Shown here: positions 43,564 through 52,330 of the stretch, one piece after another
How positions within the stretch are numbered: the stretch's first letter is position 1
How the letters are laid out: the number at the start of each line of letters is the position of its first letter
Source of the DNA: an uncultured Parvularculaceae bacterium
GTDB lineage: Bacteria; Pseudomonadota; Alphaproteobacteria; Caulobacterales; Parvularculaceae
DNA length: 64,000 nt
Assembly (NCBI GenBank): GCA_913055785.1
Contig: CAJXLJ010000003.1
Coordinates: 83,536 to 147,535, forward strand
Reading direction: 5' to 3'
Program-made: the position numbers and the translations under genes
The notes under the pieces: model-generated
Told to the model about the DNA's origin: nothing
What the model saw: the letters and a program-made list of their open reading frames with translations, nothing else
Databases searched by the model: none

Positions 43564-45441
43564 ATGCGCCTAATTGGTTTAACCGTTGAAAATTTTCGTT
43601 GCTACGCAACTCCGGTCAGCATCTTGTTCGACGACCTCACCGCGCTGATCGGTCAAAACGACATTGGCAAGTCAGCTCTGATGGACGCGCTTGCCATTTT
43701 CTTCGAGGAAGCGAAGCTAGACAAAGATGACGCCTGCAAAACGGGCAATCCCGAACAGGTAAGGATAACCTGCGAGTTTGACCAGTTGCCTGAGCAGCTT
43801 GTGGTCGATGCTGATTATCCGACGTCACTCGCGGATGAGTACTTGGTGAGCGCAGATAGCACGCTGATCATTAGAAAGACCTACAATGGTAAGCTCGCGA
43901 CGCCCAAAATACTCTCGACCGAAGCCATCGCAAATCACCCAACAATTGAAGGATATAATGACCTTCTGACACTAAAGAAGGCTGAACTCGCAGCTCGAGC
44001 CCAGGAACTTGGCGTCGATCTTGAGGAGGTCAACAAGGCTAAAAACGCCCCCGTTCGGGCGGCTATATGGGCTGCAGCTGATGAGCTGAATCTTGCCCCT
44101 TCGCCAGTTTTGCTCGATCAAGAAGGAGCTAGGCAAGTTTGGACGGCTATTCTCCCATATCTTCCTACATTCGCTCTATTCAAATCTGATCGCGCAAGCA
44201 CCGATCAGGATGCAGAGGCACAGGACCCTCTAAAAGCAGCCATTCAAGAGGCCATCAAGGCCGTAGAACCAATGCTTCTGGAAGTGAAAGAGCATGTCGA
44301 GAATGAAGTGAGGAAGATCGGGGCAGCCACCGTTGAGAAACTTCGGGAAATGGACCCCACGATAGCGGAGACACTTGATCCCATCATCACCACCAAAAAG
44401 TGGGAGTCGCTTTTTCAGACAAGTATAACGGGCGACGAGGGCATACCGCTAAACAAGCGCGGCAGTGGTGTGAAACGAATGGTGTTGCTCAACTTCTTTC
44501 GAGCCAAGGCAGAGAAAGACGCGGCAAGCAAGAACTCTAACTCCGTCATATATGCGGTAGAGGAACCTGAAACCAGCCAGCATCCGCGTAATCAACGGTT
44601 ACTGCTATCAGCTCTGCGGGAGCTCAGTAGCGACCATGGTCGGCAGGTGATTGTGACGACCCACACGCCTATGCTTGCGCGATACATACCGGACGAGTCA
44701 CTTCGTTTTCTTCAGAAAGATGACGCTGGTGTTCGGGCTGTGACAATTGGGAGTGAAGAAACGAGCGCTGACATCGCACGTTCGCTCGGTGTGTTACCAG
44801 ACCATAACGTCAAGGTTTTTGTCGGCGTCGAAGGCCCCCACGATATCAGCTTCTTGAAAGGCATCTCAAAGGTCCTGTCGGATGCCGGTGAGGTGGTGCC
44901 TGATCTCGACGCGCTAGAGATGAGCGGCGAACTGATCTTTTTCCCGTTCGGCGGCAGCAATCTCGCATTGTGGGCTTCTCGGCTAAAGCATTTGAATAGG
45001 CCAGAGTACCATGTTTGCGATAGAGACAACCAACCACCGGATCCGCCCAAATACTCTGACTATATGGCTGAGGTGAATGCGAGAGATGGATGCACGGCAG
45101 TTGCTACATCAAAACGGGAAATGGAAAACTATCTTCATCACGATGCAGTCGTTGAAGCTTACTCCGAGAACGGCGCTCTTATTACGCTAGGAGCATTTGC
45201 CGACTTTGAAGATGTACCAGAGACTGTCGCTCAGGCTGTTCATGCGGCGTCAGGTGGCGAACCTTGGGCAAATCTGACTGACCCGAAACGGGCAGAAAAA
45301 GTGAAGAAAGCTAAGCGGCAGTTGAATAGTGCTGCTGTGCAGAAGATGACAGTTGCCCGACTTGCCGCCACCGATCCCAACGATGAAATCCGCAGCTGGC
45401 TCGCCGCAATTTCTCAAATGGTGGGGGAGGAGGGACAATAG
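43564..45441 (+). CDS. OLD-family ATPase with TOPRIM nuclease domain
   Basis: 625 residues. An ABC-type ATPase with Walker A GQNDIGKS (residues 30-37), EEPE (333-336) and the His of VTTHTPMLA, split by a long helical coiled segment (about 100-290). A TOPRIM nuclease domain follows with VEGPHD (Glu423) and the D-x-D of CDRDN (Asp486, Asp488), the metal ligands. Such OLD proteins nick or cut DNA and act in phage defence (P2 Old, GajA). No UvrD partner (GajB) is adjacent, so it looks stand-alone. Composition is visibly AT-richer than both neighbours. ATG 43564 is chosen; GTG 43522 and ATG 43540 are alternatives. The stop lies 2 bp from tRNA-Gly. Confidence 0.87.
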   Translation: MRLIGLTVENFRCYATPVSILFDDLTALIGQNDIGKSALMDALAIFFEEAKLDKDDACKTGNPEQVRITCEFDQLPEQLVVDADYPTSLADEYLVSADSTLIIRKTYNGKLATPKILSTEAIANHPTIEGYNDLLTLKKAELAARAQELGVDLEEVNKAKNAPVRAAIWAAADELNLAPSPVLLDQEGARQVWTAILPYLPTFALFKSDRASTDQDAEAQDPLKAAIQEAIKAVEPMLLEVKEHVENEVRKIGAATVEKLREMDPTIAETLDPIITTKKWESLFQTSITGDEGIPLNKRGSGVKRMVLLNFFRAKAEKDAASKNSNSVIYAVEEPETSQHPRNQRLLLSALRELSSDHGRQVIVTTHTPMLARYIPDESLRFLQKDDAGVRAVTIGSEETSADIARSLGVLPDHNVKVFVGVEGPHDISFLKGISKVLSDAGEVVPDLDALEMSGELIFFPFGGSNLALWASRLKHLNRPEYHVCDRDNQPPDPPKYSDYMAEVNARDGCTAVATSKREMENYLHHDAVVEAYSENGALITLGAFADFEDVPETVAQAVHAASGGEPWANLTDPKRAEKVKKAKRQLNSAAVQKMTVARLAATDPNDEIRSWLAAISQMVGEEGQ

Positions 45442-45443
45442 GC

Positions 45444-45517
45444 TGGAGCGGGTGAAGGGAATCGAACCCTCGTCTTAAGCTTGGGAAGCTTCTGCTCTAC
45501 CATTGAGCTACACCCGC
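45444..45517 (-). tRNA. tRNA-Gly(CCC)
   Basis: A complete cloverleaf on the minus strand, 74 bases including encoded CCA. The acceptor GCGGGTG pairs with CACCCGC perfectly; D arm GCTC...GAGC; anticodon loop TTCCCAA (CCC, Gly) with one G-A pair at the stem end; T arm GAGGG, TTCGATT, CCCTT. The 3' end faces the OLD gene stop. Confidence 0.93.
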
Positions 45518-45554
45518 CCGGCGCGCCGCCGGATTGGGGGCGGGCGAGCCGCGA

Positions 45555-45583
45555 GATGTCGCCCCAAAGCGGGAAAAGGTCAA
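45555..45583 (-). promoter_or_regulatory. Possible sigma-70 promoter of tRNA-Gly
   Basis: On the minus strand TTGACC (45583-45578) and GACATC (45560-45555) are separated by 17 bases, about 40 bp upstream of the tRNA 5' end. The -35 is close to consensus, the -10 poor. Confidence 0.35.
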
Positions 45584-45794
45584 GCGGCAGGGCTTTTTGC
45601 GCCGGTCCGCAGGGCCGGGGCGTCGAAATGTCCGGTTCGGGGCCGAAAAGGCCTCGACGGCGCATGCAAATCTCTCCAAGACTCCTTCATGTCATCGCCT
45701 TGTCGCCACTTTTCGGCCAAGGCGAACGCCATACATGTTGAGCCTTTCCGGCGCGTCCCCGATCGCCGCCGGACTGTGGAAAGGAGGCCGGAAA

Positions 45795-46610
45795 ATGCTT
45801 GGACGGCTTATTGGAATTCTTGGCGCGCTCGTTATCGCCGCGAGCCTCGCCATTTCGCCCGCTGCGGCGAAGTCGAAACGGGAAAAGGCGGAGAGCATCG
45901 TTAATAGCGCGGCCGATACGGTCGCCTATTTCGCCAATGACACGGCTTACGAGCCGCTCTGGGAGGCGGCCGACAACGCCAAGGCGATGGTGATCATCCC
46001 GAAATCGTTCCGCGGCGGTTTCATCTTCGGCGCGTCCGGCGGCAACGCCGTGATGATCGCCAGAAATGAAGACGGCAGCTGGTCTGAGCCGACCTTCTTC
46101 ACCATCGGTTCGGTCTCGTTCGGCCTGCAGATCGGCGGCGAGATGTCGGAAACGGTGCTGCTGGTCATGACCAATCGCGGCATGGAGCAGCTGTTGTCGA
46201 CCAATGTGAAGCTCGGCGCCGACCTGTCGCTGGCGGCGGGCCCTGTCGGCGGCGGCGCCAAGGCGCAGACCGTTGACGTTCTCGCCTTCTCGCGTTCGCG
46301 CGGCCTTTACGGCGGCATGACCCTCGAAGGGGCGCTTTTGAAAGCCCGCCACAGCTGGAACCGCGCCTATTACGGCGCCGACGTCACCCCGGCGGACATC
46401 ATCTATCGCGAAAAGGTCGCCCGCCCGAATTCGGCGACCCTGCAGAACGCCGTCTGGGCGCTCGCTCACCGCGACCAGCCGGCGTCCATGGTTGCGCCGG
46501 TCCAGCCCGCCAAGGTCGATCCGGTGACCGGCCTGCCGGTGCCCGATCAGCCGGTCTATGAAGACGACCAGGTTTACGGCGCGCCGCTTGAGCCGATCGA
46601 AGACGACTAG
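45795..46610 (+). CDS. SYLF (Ysc84) domain lipid-binding protein, exported
   Basis: 271 residues with a signal peptide (cleavage near AAAKS, about residue 25). The SYLF domain, a lipid-binding fold, covers about 45-215: KAMVIIPKSFRGGFIFGASGG, TIGSVSFGLQIGGEMSE and SRSRGLYGGMTLEGALL-type segments are visible. The C-terminal 50 residues are Pro/Asp-rich. It probably binds phospholipid in the periplasm. ATG 45795 follows AAAGGAGG ten bases upstream. It is a single gene ending at a terminator. Confidence 0.9.
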   Translation: MLGRLIGILGALVIAASLAISPAAAKSKREKAESIVNSAADTVAYFANDTAYEPLWEAADNAKAMVIIPKSFRGGFIFGASGGNAVMIARNEDGSWSEPTFFTIGSVSFGLQIGGEMSETVLLVMTNRGMEQLLSTNVKLGADLSLAAGPVGGGAKAQTVDVLAFSRSRGLYGGMTLEGALLKARHSWNRAYYGADVTPADIIYREKVARPNSATLQNAVWALAHRDQPASMVAPVQPAKVDPVTGLPVPDQPVYEDDQVYGAPLEPIEDD

Positions 46611-46636
46611 GCTCGACGAAAAATCAACTAAGCTTG

Positions 46637-46669
46637 AACGCCCGCCGGTTGCCGCCGGCGGGCGTTTTC
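46637..46669 (+). terminator. Terminator of the SYLF gene
   Basis: Perfect 12-bp GC stem (46637-46648 with 46654-46665), 5-base loop, followed by four T including the last stem bases. Slightly weak T-run. Confidence 0.7.
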
Positions 46670-46708
46670 GCGCAAGCTGTAAGCGGGACGAAAACGAGAC
46701 GGGGTTTT

Positions 46709-47650
46709 ATGGCTGACGGCGAAGGCGTCTTGCCGCGACCGTTCGGGCATCCGGACGTGACGGCGGACGGCTCAAAACGCGCCGGCGTCGCGTTTGATAG
46801 GCTTGAGACGCTCTGGATCAACACCGGGTCGCTCTGCAATATCGAATGCGCCCATTGCTATATCGAGTCCTCGCCCGCGAATGACCGGCTTGAATATATC
46901 TCGCTGGCGGCCTGCGCGCCGTTCCTTGACGAAGCCGCGGCCATGGGCGGGCGCGAGATCGGTTTCACCGGCGGCGAGCCCTTTTTAAATCCTGACATGC
47001 CCGCGATGCTCGAAGCGGCGCTCGCTCGCGGCTTTTCCGCGCTGGTCCTTACCAACGCCATGCGCCCGATGATGCGCCCACGGATCAAAGCCGCCCTGTC
47101 GGCATTGAATGCGCGTTTTCCGCGCCGGTTAAGACTGCGCGTCAGTCTCGATCATTACGAGCGGGCGCGTCATGACGGCGAACGCGGCGCGGGCGGGTTT
47201 GAAAAAAGCCTTGAAGGCGTCGGCTGGCTTGTCGAACAGGGGTTCGACATTTCGATCGCCGCGCGCACCCGCTGGGGTGAGACGGAGAAGGCGATGCGGA
47301 GGGGATTCGCCGCGTTATTTACGGCGCGACATATTCCGCTCGATGCGATGAAGCCTGAGGCGCTTGTTCTGTTTCCGGAAATGGATGAACACGCGCCGGT
47401 TCCCGAAATCACTGAGAGCTGCTGGGGCATATTAGGCAAAGATCCGGGCGACATGATGTGCGCGACAGCGCGTATGGTCATCCAGCGAAAGGGCGCGCCG
47501 CGGCCTGTCGTTCTTTCCTGCACGCTCCTTGCTTATGAAGAAGCGTTTGAGCTCGGCGAGACGCTTCATGAAGCCGCGCGCCCGGTCAAGCTCAACCATC
47601 CCCATTGCGCGCGATTTTGCGTTCTTGGAGGCGCAAGCTGTTCAGGTTAA
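46709..47650 (+). CDS. Radical SAM protein with Cys-rich C terminus
   Basis: 313 residues. The radical SAM cluster motif CNIECAHC (C43, C47, C50) and the SAM-binding GFTGGEPFLNP are intact. Seven further Cys lie in the last third (SCWGILG, MMCATARM, LSCTLL, HCARFCVLGGASCSG), which suggests an auxiliary Fe-S cluster of SPASM/twitch type. So it may modify a peptide or small molecule by radical chemistry, substrate unknown. ATG 46709 lies 39 bp after the SYLF terminator. A DUF938 methyltransferase follows after 15 bp and may be co-transcribed. Confidence 0.83.
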   Translation: MADGEGVLPRPFGHPDVTADGSKRAGVAFDRLETLWINTGSLCNIECAHCYIESSPANDRLEYISLAACAPFLDEAAAMGGREIGFTGGEPFLNPDMPAMLEAALARGFSALVLTNAMRPMMRPRIKAALSALNARFPRRLRLRVSLDHYERARHDGERGAGGFEKSLEGVGWLVEQGFDISIAARTRWGETEKAMRRGFAALFTARHIPLDAMKPEALVLFPEMDEHAPVPEITESCWGILGKDPGDMMCATARMVIQRKGAPRPVVLSCTLLAYEEAFELGETLHEAARPVKLNHPHCARFCVLGGASCSG

Positions 47651-47665
47651 ACCGCTTCTGGAATT

Positions 47666-48334
47666 ATGGCTGGCGATCAGAAAGATCCGAAACACGAAAT
47701 CGCGCTGGAAGCCCGAGAGACCTCTGGCGAGCGTCTCTTTTCGCCGTCTGCAGCGCGCAATCGAGATCCGATCCGCAATGTTTTTCTTCAAACCATGCCG
47801 CTCGAAGGAACCATCCTCGAAATCGGCGGCGGCACTGGCGAACATGGCGTGCATATCGCGGCGTCGGCGCCGGGCTTGCGCTGGTTGACTGGCGATCCCG
47901 ACCCCGCTTCGCAACGCTCGATCGCCGCCTGGATCGGCGCGTCCGGCCTTCCGAATATTGAGGGACCGCATTGTGTCGACGCCGCTGCGGCGCGCTGGGG
48001 CGTCGAAGACGGCGGACCGTTTGCCGGCGTCGTATCGATCAACATGATCCATATTGCGCCGTTCGACGCCGCTGAAGGGGTGTTCGCCGGCGCCGGGCGA
48101 CTGTTGAGCACTGGCGGCAAGCTTTTTCTTTACGGCCCGTTTTCCCGCAATGGCGAGCATACATCGCCCTCGAACGAGGCTTTCGACGCCAGCCTAAAGG
48201 CCAGGGATGCGCGTTGGGGCGTGCGCGATATTGAGCATGATCTGCTGCCGCTGGCGCAGAAAAACGCGCTGATGCTTGAGAAGCTTGTGGAAATGCCGGC
48301 GAACAATTTATCCGTTATCTTTCGCAAAAACTGA
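47666..48334 (+). CDS. DUF938 SAM-dependent methyltransferase-like protein
   Basis: 222 residues. The DUF938 hallmarks are present: SPSAARNRDPI near the start, GTILEIGGGTGEHGVHIA as SAM motif I, and LYGPFSRNGEHTSPSNEAFDASL, then RDARWGVRDIE. Members are small uncharacterised methyltransferase-like proteins. It follows the radical SAM gene at 15 bp. No plus-strand gene follows for 680 bp. Confidence 0.9.
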   Translation: MAGDQKDPKHEIALEARETSGERLFSPSAARNRDPIRNVFLQTMPLEGTILEIGGGTGEHGVHIAASAPGLRWLTGDPDPASQRSIAAWIGASGLPNIEGPHCVDAAAARWGVEDGGPFAGVVSINMIHIAPFDAAEGVFAGAGRLLSTGGKLFLYGPFSRNGEHTSPSNEAFDASLKARDARWGVRDIEHDLLPLAQKNALMLEKLVEMPANNLSVIFRKN

Positions 48335-48431
48335 CAGTCCGTTGAAATTGTTAAACCGTCTTTTCCCCATTGGGCTTTGAGAAAGATTGTGGAAAAGAAT
48401 GATTCGCGGTTCGGCAAAAAGTTGGTATCCT
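48335..48431. other. Intergenic, promoter-like region before the candidate RNA
   Basis: Contains TTCGCG (48403-48408) and TATCCT (48426-48431) separated by 17 bases, a weak sigma-70-like pair (3/6 and 4/6 matches). A DnaA-box-like TGTGGAAAA lies at about 48389-48397. Nothing else recognised. Confidence 0.3.
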
Positions 48432-48926
48432 GACAATGTTTCGCGGTTCTACCGACAATTCGGTGTGTTTGCCTAGCAGCGGGTTGGACGAACGAACGGA
48501 ACGGTGCGACGACCGGATGCGACGCTCAGACGCAAAACGGCAGGAGGAGCAAAGGTAAGCTCCAAGCGCATCTGACGGACCTGAGCGGTTCGACCTTCGA
48601 ACCGGCGCTTGCAAAAGCGACGGGAAAAAGGGCCCCGGGATCGCCGTGAGCAGCGGGTCAAGCTTGCTCATTCGGCGCGCCGCATTAAAGCCGCAGGCGC
48701 AAGTCTGTTGGAAGAGGTGAGGCGGATCTGGAGGACGCGGGATCGCAGGATATGACGGCGGTCGTATCTTGAACCCGCGCCCGAAAGGTCTAGCGGCGGA
48801 AGGCGTAGGCTGCAAAGTCGGCGTCTAACCGCAGCTCGAAGAGCGTCTGAATTCTCACTGGATTGGGGTGCGCTTCGAATTTCCGCGAGAGCGGACGAAA
48901 GGGAGCAGCTTTGCTGCTCCCTTTTT
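48432..48926 (+). ncRNA. Candidate structured RNA of about 490 bases ending in a strong terminator
   Basis: A 680-bp gap without credible coding has plus-strand structure: GGAGC...GCTCC (near 48545-48563), a 7-bp GGTTCGA/TCGAACC hairpin (48587-48603), and a very strong terminator at 48898-48926. In all plus frames stops are frequent and no start has a Shine-Dalgarno; minus frames are Arg/Ser/Pro-rich. No RNase P, tmRNA or 6S signature was found. It could be a novel RNA, a long leader or decayed DNA. Confidence 0.35.
48898..48926 (+). terminator. Strong terminator before terB-like gene
   Basis: Perfect 12-bp stem AAAGGGAGCAGC/GCTGCTCCCTTT (48898-48909 with 48913-48924), 3-base loop, ending in five T. 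Confidence 0.9.
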
Positions 48927-49018
48927 GCGTTTTGGCTCTGAACGCCGTTTGCCGGTGTTGCCGTCTGGCGCCGCGGCGGCTAGCTTGCCGCCGCAATCTT
49001 AAAGCAACGGAGCAGCCA

Positions 49019-49453
49019 ATGGCCGACGGGCCCGCGAACCTCACCCCCCAGGAAGCCGTGATCTACCTCATGGTCATGACATCGGCGTCGGACGGCAAGA
49101 TCACTGACACAGAGTTGCGCACCATCGGCCGGGTCGTGCGTTCGTTTCCGTTGTTTTCCGAGGAAGATGAGACGGGACTGGTCGCTATGGCGGAGGCTTG
49201 TGGAAATCTCATGGCGTCCGACGGCGGGCTGCACAAGGTGCTCGATTCCGCCGCTGCGGCGCTGCCCAGCCATCTTGGCGAGACGGCTTATGCGGCGGTG
49301 GTCGACGTGGTCACGGCGGATGAGAACCTCGCCATGACGGAAATCCGCGTGCTCGAACTGATACGCGAGGTCCTGAAGGTTCCCGATGACGGCGCTCAGG
49401 CGATCGAACACGCCGCCCGCGCGCGCCACATGACGGTAGACGCCGTCTCTTAA
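49019..49453 (+). CDS. TerB-family protein
   Basis: 144 residues, all-helical, with the TerB layout: VIYLMVMTSASDGKITDTELRTIGRVVR at the N terminus gives the acidic metal-site pattern ASDGKI and E. A second half repeats it (VVDVVTADENLAMTEIRVLELIREVL). TerB domains occur in tellurite resistance and stress proteins and bind metal; this stand-alone copy has no ter operon around it, so the role is unknown. ATG 49019 has GGAG six bases upstream. Start and length fit a single-domain TerB protein. Confidence 0.85.
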   Translation: MADGPANLTPQEAVIYLMVMTSASDGKITDTELRTIGRVVRSFPLFSEEDETGLVAMAEACGNLMASDGGLHKVLDSAAAALPSHLGETAYAAVVDVVTADENLAMTEIRVLELIREVLKVPDDGAQAIEHAARARHMTVDAVS

Positions 49454-49478
49454 GGCCGCCTCGCCGCCCAATGCTCAC

Positions 49479-50843
49479 TCAGCGTAGCAGCGCCCAGCAG
49501 ACGCTTGCGACAACGAACGCGATGATGACATTGAGCATCATGCCTTCCCGCGCCATCTGTGCAATTGAAACCCGGCCCGTGCTGTAAATAATTGCGTTCG
49601 GCGCCGTGGCGACCGGTAGCATGAATGCGCATGAACAGGAGATGACGGCGGGGATCATCAACAGTTCCGGCCTGACGCCGGTTCCGGCGGCCACAGCGGC
49701 GAGAAGCGGCATGAGGAGGTTAGCGGTCGCCGTGTTCGAGGTGATTTCCGTAAGGAACGTCACGGTGAGACATAGTCCCAGCATCATCAGAAAAACCGGT
49801 GCGCCGGCTAGGCCGCCAAGCTGCGCGCCGATCAGTTCGTCGAGGCCGCTGGCGCGAAAGCCCGCGGCGATGCAGATGCCGCCGGCAAACAGCAAGAGCA
49901 TGCCCCAGGGAATGTCGCCGGCGGTTTTCCAGTCGAGCAATGCGCCGCCCTTGCCGTTCGGTACAAGAAACATCACGATCACGGCGAGCACGGCCACAGT
50001 CGAATCTCCGGCCGTCTCCATACCGAGCGCGCCGGCCCAGCCGCCGAAAGGCTCGGTGCGGGTGATCCACATGAGGATCGCGACGGCGAAGACGATCAGC
50101 GTACGGTGTTCTTCCTTGCGCCACGGGCCGAGCGCGGCTAGCGGCGGCGCCATGACGCCGCCCATGGACCGTGTCAGCCACAGCCATATGATCGGAACGC
50201 CGATTAGTACGGCGGGAATACCGATCGCCATCCAGCGAGCGAACGAAAATTCTGCGCCCGTCGCTTTGAAATAGGCGTCGGCGAAAATCAGATTTGGCGG
50301 CGTGCCGATCAGGGTGCCGGCGCCGCCGAGGGAGGCTGCGTAGGCGATGCCGAGAAGCAGCGGCGCGGCGAGTTTCGGGTTATCCGAATGAGACAGGATT
50401 GCAAGCGCCATGGTGGCAAGCATCAGCGTTGTTGCGGTGTTGGAAATCCACATGGAGAGGATCGCCGCGGCGATCATGAAACCCAGCACCAGCCGCCGAC
50501 CGGAAGCGCCGACAAGCTTGATCATGTAAAGGGCGAGGCGTTCATGGGCGCCTGATTTTTCAAGCGCCTTGGACAGCATGAACGACGCCATCAACAAGAC
50601 AATGACATAAGAGCCGAGGGCGGACGCCGCTTCGCGCTGGTCCATAACGCCGGCGAGTGGAAAGAAGGCGAACGGAACCAGCGACGTCGCCGGAATCGGC
50701 AACGCTTCGGAAACCCACCAGAACGCCGTCAGCGTTGTAATGGCGATGGTCGCAACAATCGGTTCAGGCAGGCCCGCATAGAGAGCGGTGAGCCAGGCGA
50801 GGGCGGCTGCAATCAGTCCAAGGAGGATGCGTGTCGGTTTCAT
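49479..50843 (-). CDS. DASS/SLC13-family anion transporter
   Basis: 454 residues with about twelve hydrophobic segments. Family hallmarks: the two SNT motifs (WISNTATTLML and ITSNTATANLLMP), which bind sodium and substrate, and GTLIGTPPNLIFADAY. Members import dicarboxylates, citrate or sulfate with sodium. Substrate not known here. Start 50843 (MKPTRILLGLIAAAL) is chosen; a longer frame runs upstream without a credible signal. Divergent from the DUF952 gene across 87 bp. Confidence 0.9.
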   Translation of the reverse strand: MKPTRILLGLIAAALAWLTALYAGLPEPIVATIAITTLTAFWWVSEALPIPATSLVPFAFFPLAGVMDQREAASALGSYVIVLLMASFMLSKALEKSGAHERLALYMIKLVGASGRRLVLGFMIAAAILSMWISNTATTLMLATMALAILSHSDNPKLAAPLLLGIAYAASLGGAGTLIGTPPNLIFADAYFKATGAEFSFARWMAIGIPAVLIGVPIIWLWLTRSMGGVMAPPLAALGPWRKEEHRTLIVFAVAILMWITRTEPFGGWAGALGMETAGDSTVAVLAVIVMFLVPNGKGGALLDWKTAGDIPWGMLLLFAGGICIAAGFRASGLDELIGAQLGGLAGAPVFLMMLGLCLTVTFLTEITSNTATANLLMPLLAAVAAGTGVRPELLMIPAVISCSCAFMLPVATAPNAIIYSTGRVSIAQMAREGMMLNVIIAFVVASVCWALLR

Positions 50844-50930
50844 GGCGGCGCACTCTGCCGGGTATCGGACGGGGCGTCCAGATTGATATCGGCGCTGGAC
50901 CGCGCGCGCGCCGCAGGTTAGGGCGTAGCT

Positions 50931-51281
50931 ATGAACGACATTGATAATGTTTACCGCCTGGCGAGTATGGATGAATGGCGCGATGCGCAAGAGAACGGGA
51001 CGGTTCCGCAGCGCGATATCGACGAACGCGGCGGCTACATGCATTTGTCGACCAAAGCTCAGGCGCTCGAAACCGCGCGCATTCATTTCGCGGATGCGGA
51101 AGATTTGCTTGCGCTGGAAATTCCCATGGCTTTGATAAAAGACGCCGTCAAATTCGAACTGGCGCCGAAGCGCGGCGAGGAGTTCCCGCATCTTTACGCG
51201 CCGCTACGCGCCGTGCAGGTGGCGCAGGCCATTCGTCTTGAGCGCGAGGGCGATGGCTTCATTTTCGGAGAAACGCTTTGA
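50931..51281 (+). CDS. DUF952 family protein
   Basis: 116 residues. The DUF952 core is recognisable: [30 protein letters not shown] and [17 protein letters not shown]. Members are uncharacterised, with an ADP-ribosyl-like fold proposed (recalled). It overlaps the next gene, pyrD, by 4 bp, an arrangement common in alphaproteobacteria. No Shine-Dalgarno of note before ATG 50931. Confidence 0.88.
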   Translation: MNDIDNVYRLASMDEWRDAQENGTVPQRDIDERGGYMHLSTKAQALETARIHFADAEDLLALEIPMALIKDAVKFELAPKRGEEFPHLYAPLRAVQVAQAIRLEREGDGFIFGETL

Positions 51282-52330
51282 GAACGCCGCTGTTTCTTGC
51301 GGATCTGGGCGCGCGAGCGTTGACTGCGCTCGATCCTGAATCCGCTCATCGGCTGACAGTCAGCATGCTCAAGGCCGGCGCCGGCCCGAAGGTCCGGATC
51401 GGCGATCCGCGCCTCGCCGTAACCGTTTCGGGTCTTCAATTTGCGAACCCGCTCGGGCTCGCCGCCGGGTTCGATAAAAACGCCGAGGCGCCCGACGCCA
51501 TGCTCGATCTCGGTTTCGGGTTCGTTGAAGTCGGCGCGGTCACGCCGCTGCCGCAGCCCGGCAATCCGCGCCCAAGGGTGTTTCGTCTGCGCGCCGATGC
51601 GGGCGTCATCAACCGGTATGGTTTCAACAATGACGGTCTTGAAGCGGTCGCCGCGCGTCTTCGCGCCAGAAAACGACGGGGGATCGTCGGCGCCAATCTC
51701 GGCGCCAACAAGGAAAGCGCGGACCGTACGGAAGACTATGTCAAAGGCGTCAAAGGGCTGGCCGGTCTTGTCGACTTCATGACAGTGAATATCTCCTCGC
51801 CCAACACGCCGGGTCTGCGCGCCCTGCAAGACAAGGCTTCGCTTGAGGCGTTGATGAAGCGGGTGACGGCTGCGCGGGATGAATTCGCAGACGGGACGCC
51901 CGTCTTTTTGAAGATCGCGCCCGATCTCGCTGACGAGGACAAGGCCGACATCGCTGAGATAGCAAGGTCCATGGCGCTTGACGGTCTTGTCATATCGAAT
52001 ACGACCATTTCGCGGTCTGCTGATTTGCAAAGCGCCGCGGCGGGCGAACGGGGCGGGCTTTCCGGCCGGCCGCTGTTTCTCCCCTCGACAAGGCTACTGC
52101 GTGAATTTCATGCGACGCTCAAAGGGGCCGTTCCCTTGATCGGCGTCGGCGGCGTTTCATCCGCACGTGACGCCTATATGAAAATCCTCGCCGGCGCCTC
52201 GCTGGTGCAGCTTTATACGGCGATGGTCTATGAAGGCCCGGGGCTGGTTTCGCGTATCCTTAAGGAGCTGCCGGGATATTTGGAAGCCGACGGCTTCAAG
52301 TCGATCGCAGAAGCAGTGGGCGCCGGTTAA
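51278..52330 (+). CDS. pyrD: Dihydroorotate dehydrogenase, quinone-type
   Basis: 350 residues from a TTG start that overlaps the DUF952 stop (TTGA). Oxidises dihydroorotate to orotate with ubiquinone, the fourth step of pyrimidine synthesis. Class 2 features: the N-terminal membrane-binding helices (about 1-40), [23 protein letters not shown], and [11 protein letters not shown] with the catalytic Ser, then GLSGRPLF and [14 protein letters not shown]-binding residues look intact. It ends with a 4-bp overlap with the convergent MATE gene. Confidence 0.95.
   Translation: MRTPLFLADLGARALTALDPESAHRLTVSMLKAGAGPKVRIGDPRLAVTVSGLQFANPLGLAAGFDKNAEAPDAMLDLGFGFVEVGAVTPLPQPGNPRPRVFRLRADAGVINRYGFNNDGLEAVAARLRARKRRGIVGANLGANKESADRTEDYVKGVKGLAGLVDFMTVNISSPNTPGLRALQDKASLEALMKRVTAARDEFADGTPVFLKIAPDLADEDKADIAEIARSMALDGLVISNTTISRSADLQSAAAGERGGLSGRPLFLPSTRLLREFHATLKGAVPLIGVGGVSSARDAYMKILAGASLVQLYTAMVYEGPGLVSRILKELPGYLEADGFKSIAEAVGAG

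Noticed and set aside
43472..45517. A direct repeat of the tRNA-Gly 3' end at the far side of the OLD gene
   Set aside because: No matching stretch was found near 43472-43563, so classical att-flanked integration is not shown.
48463..48558. GTG-started 31-codon frame in the candidate RNA region
   Set aside because: No ribosome site; the frame is short, and alternative frames in the same DNA are equally open.
49479..51191. Upstream extension of the DASS transporter gene to 51191
   Set aside because: It covers the divergent DUF952 gene and lacks homology before the natural start at 50843.
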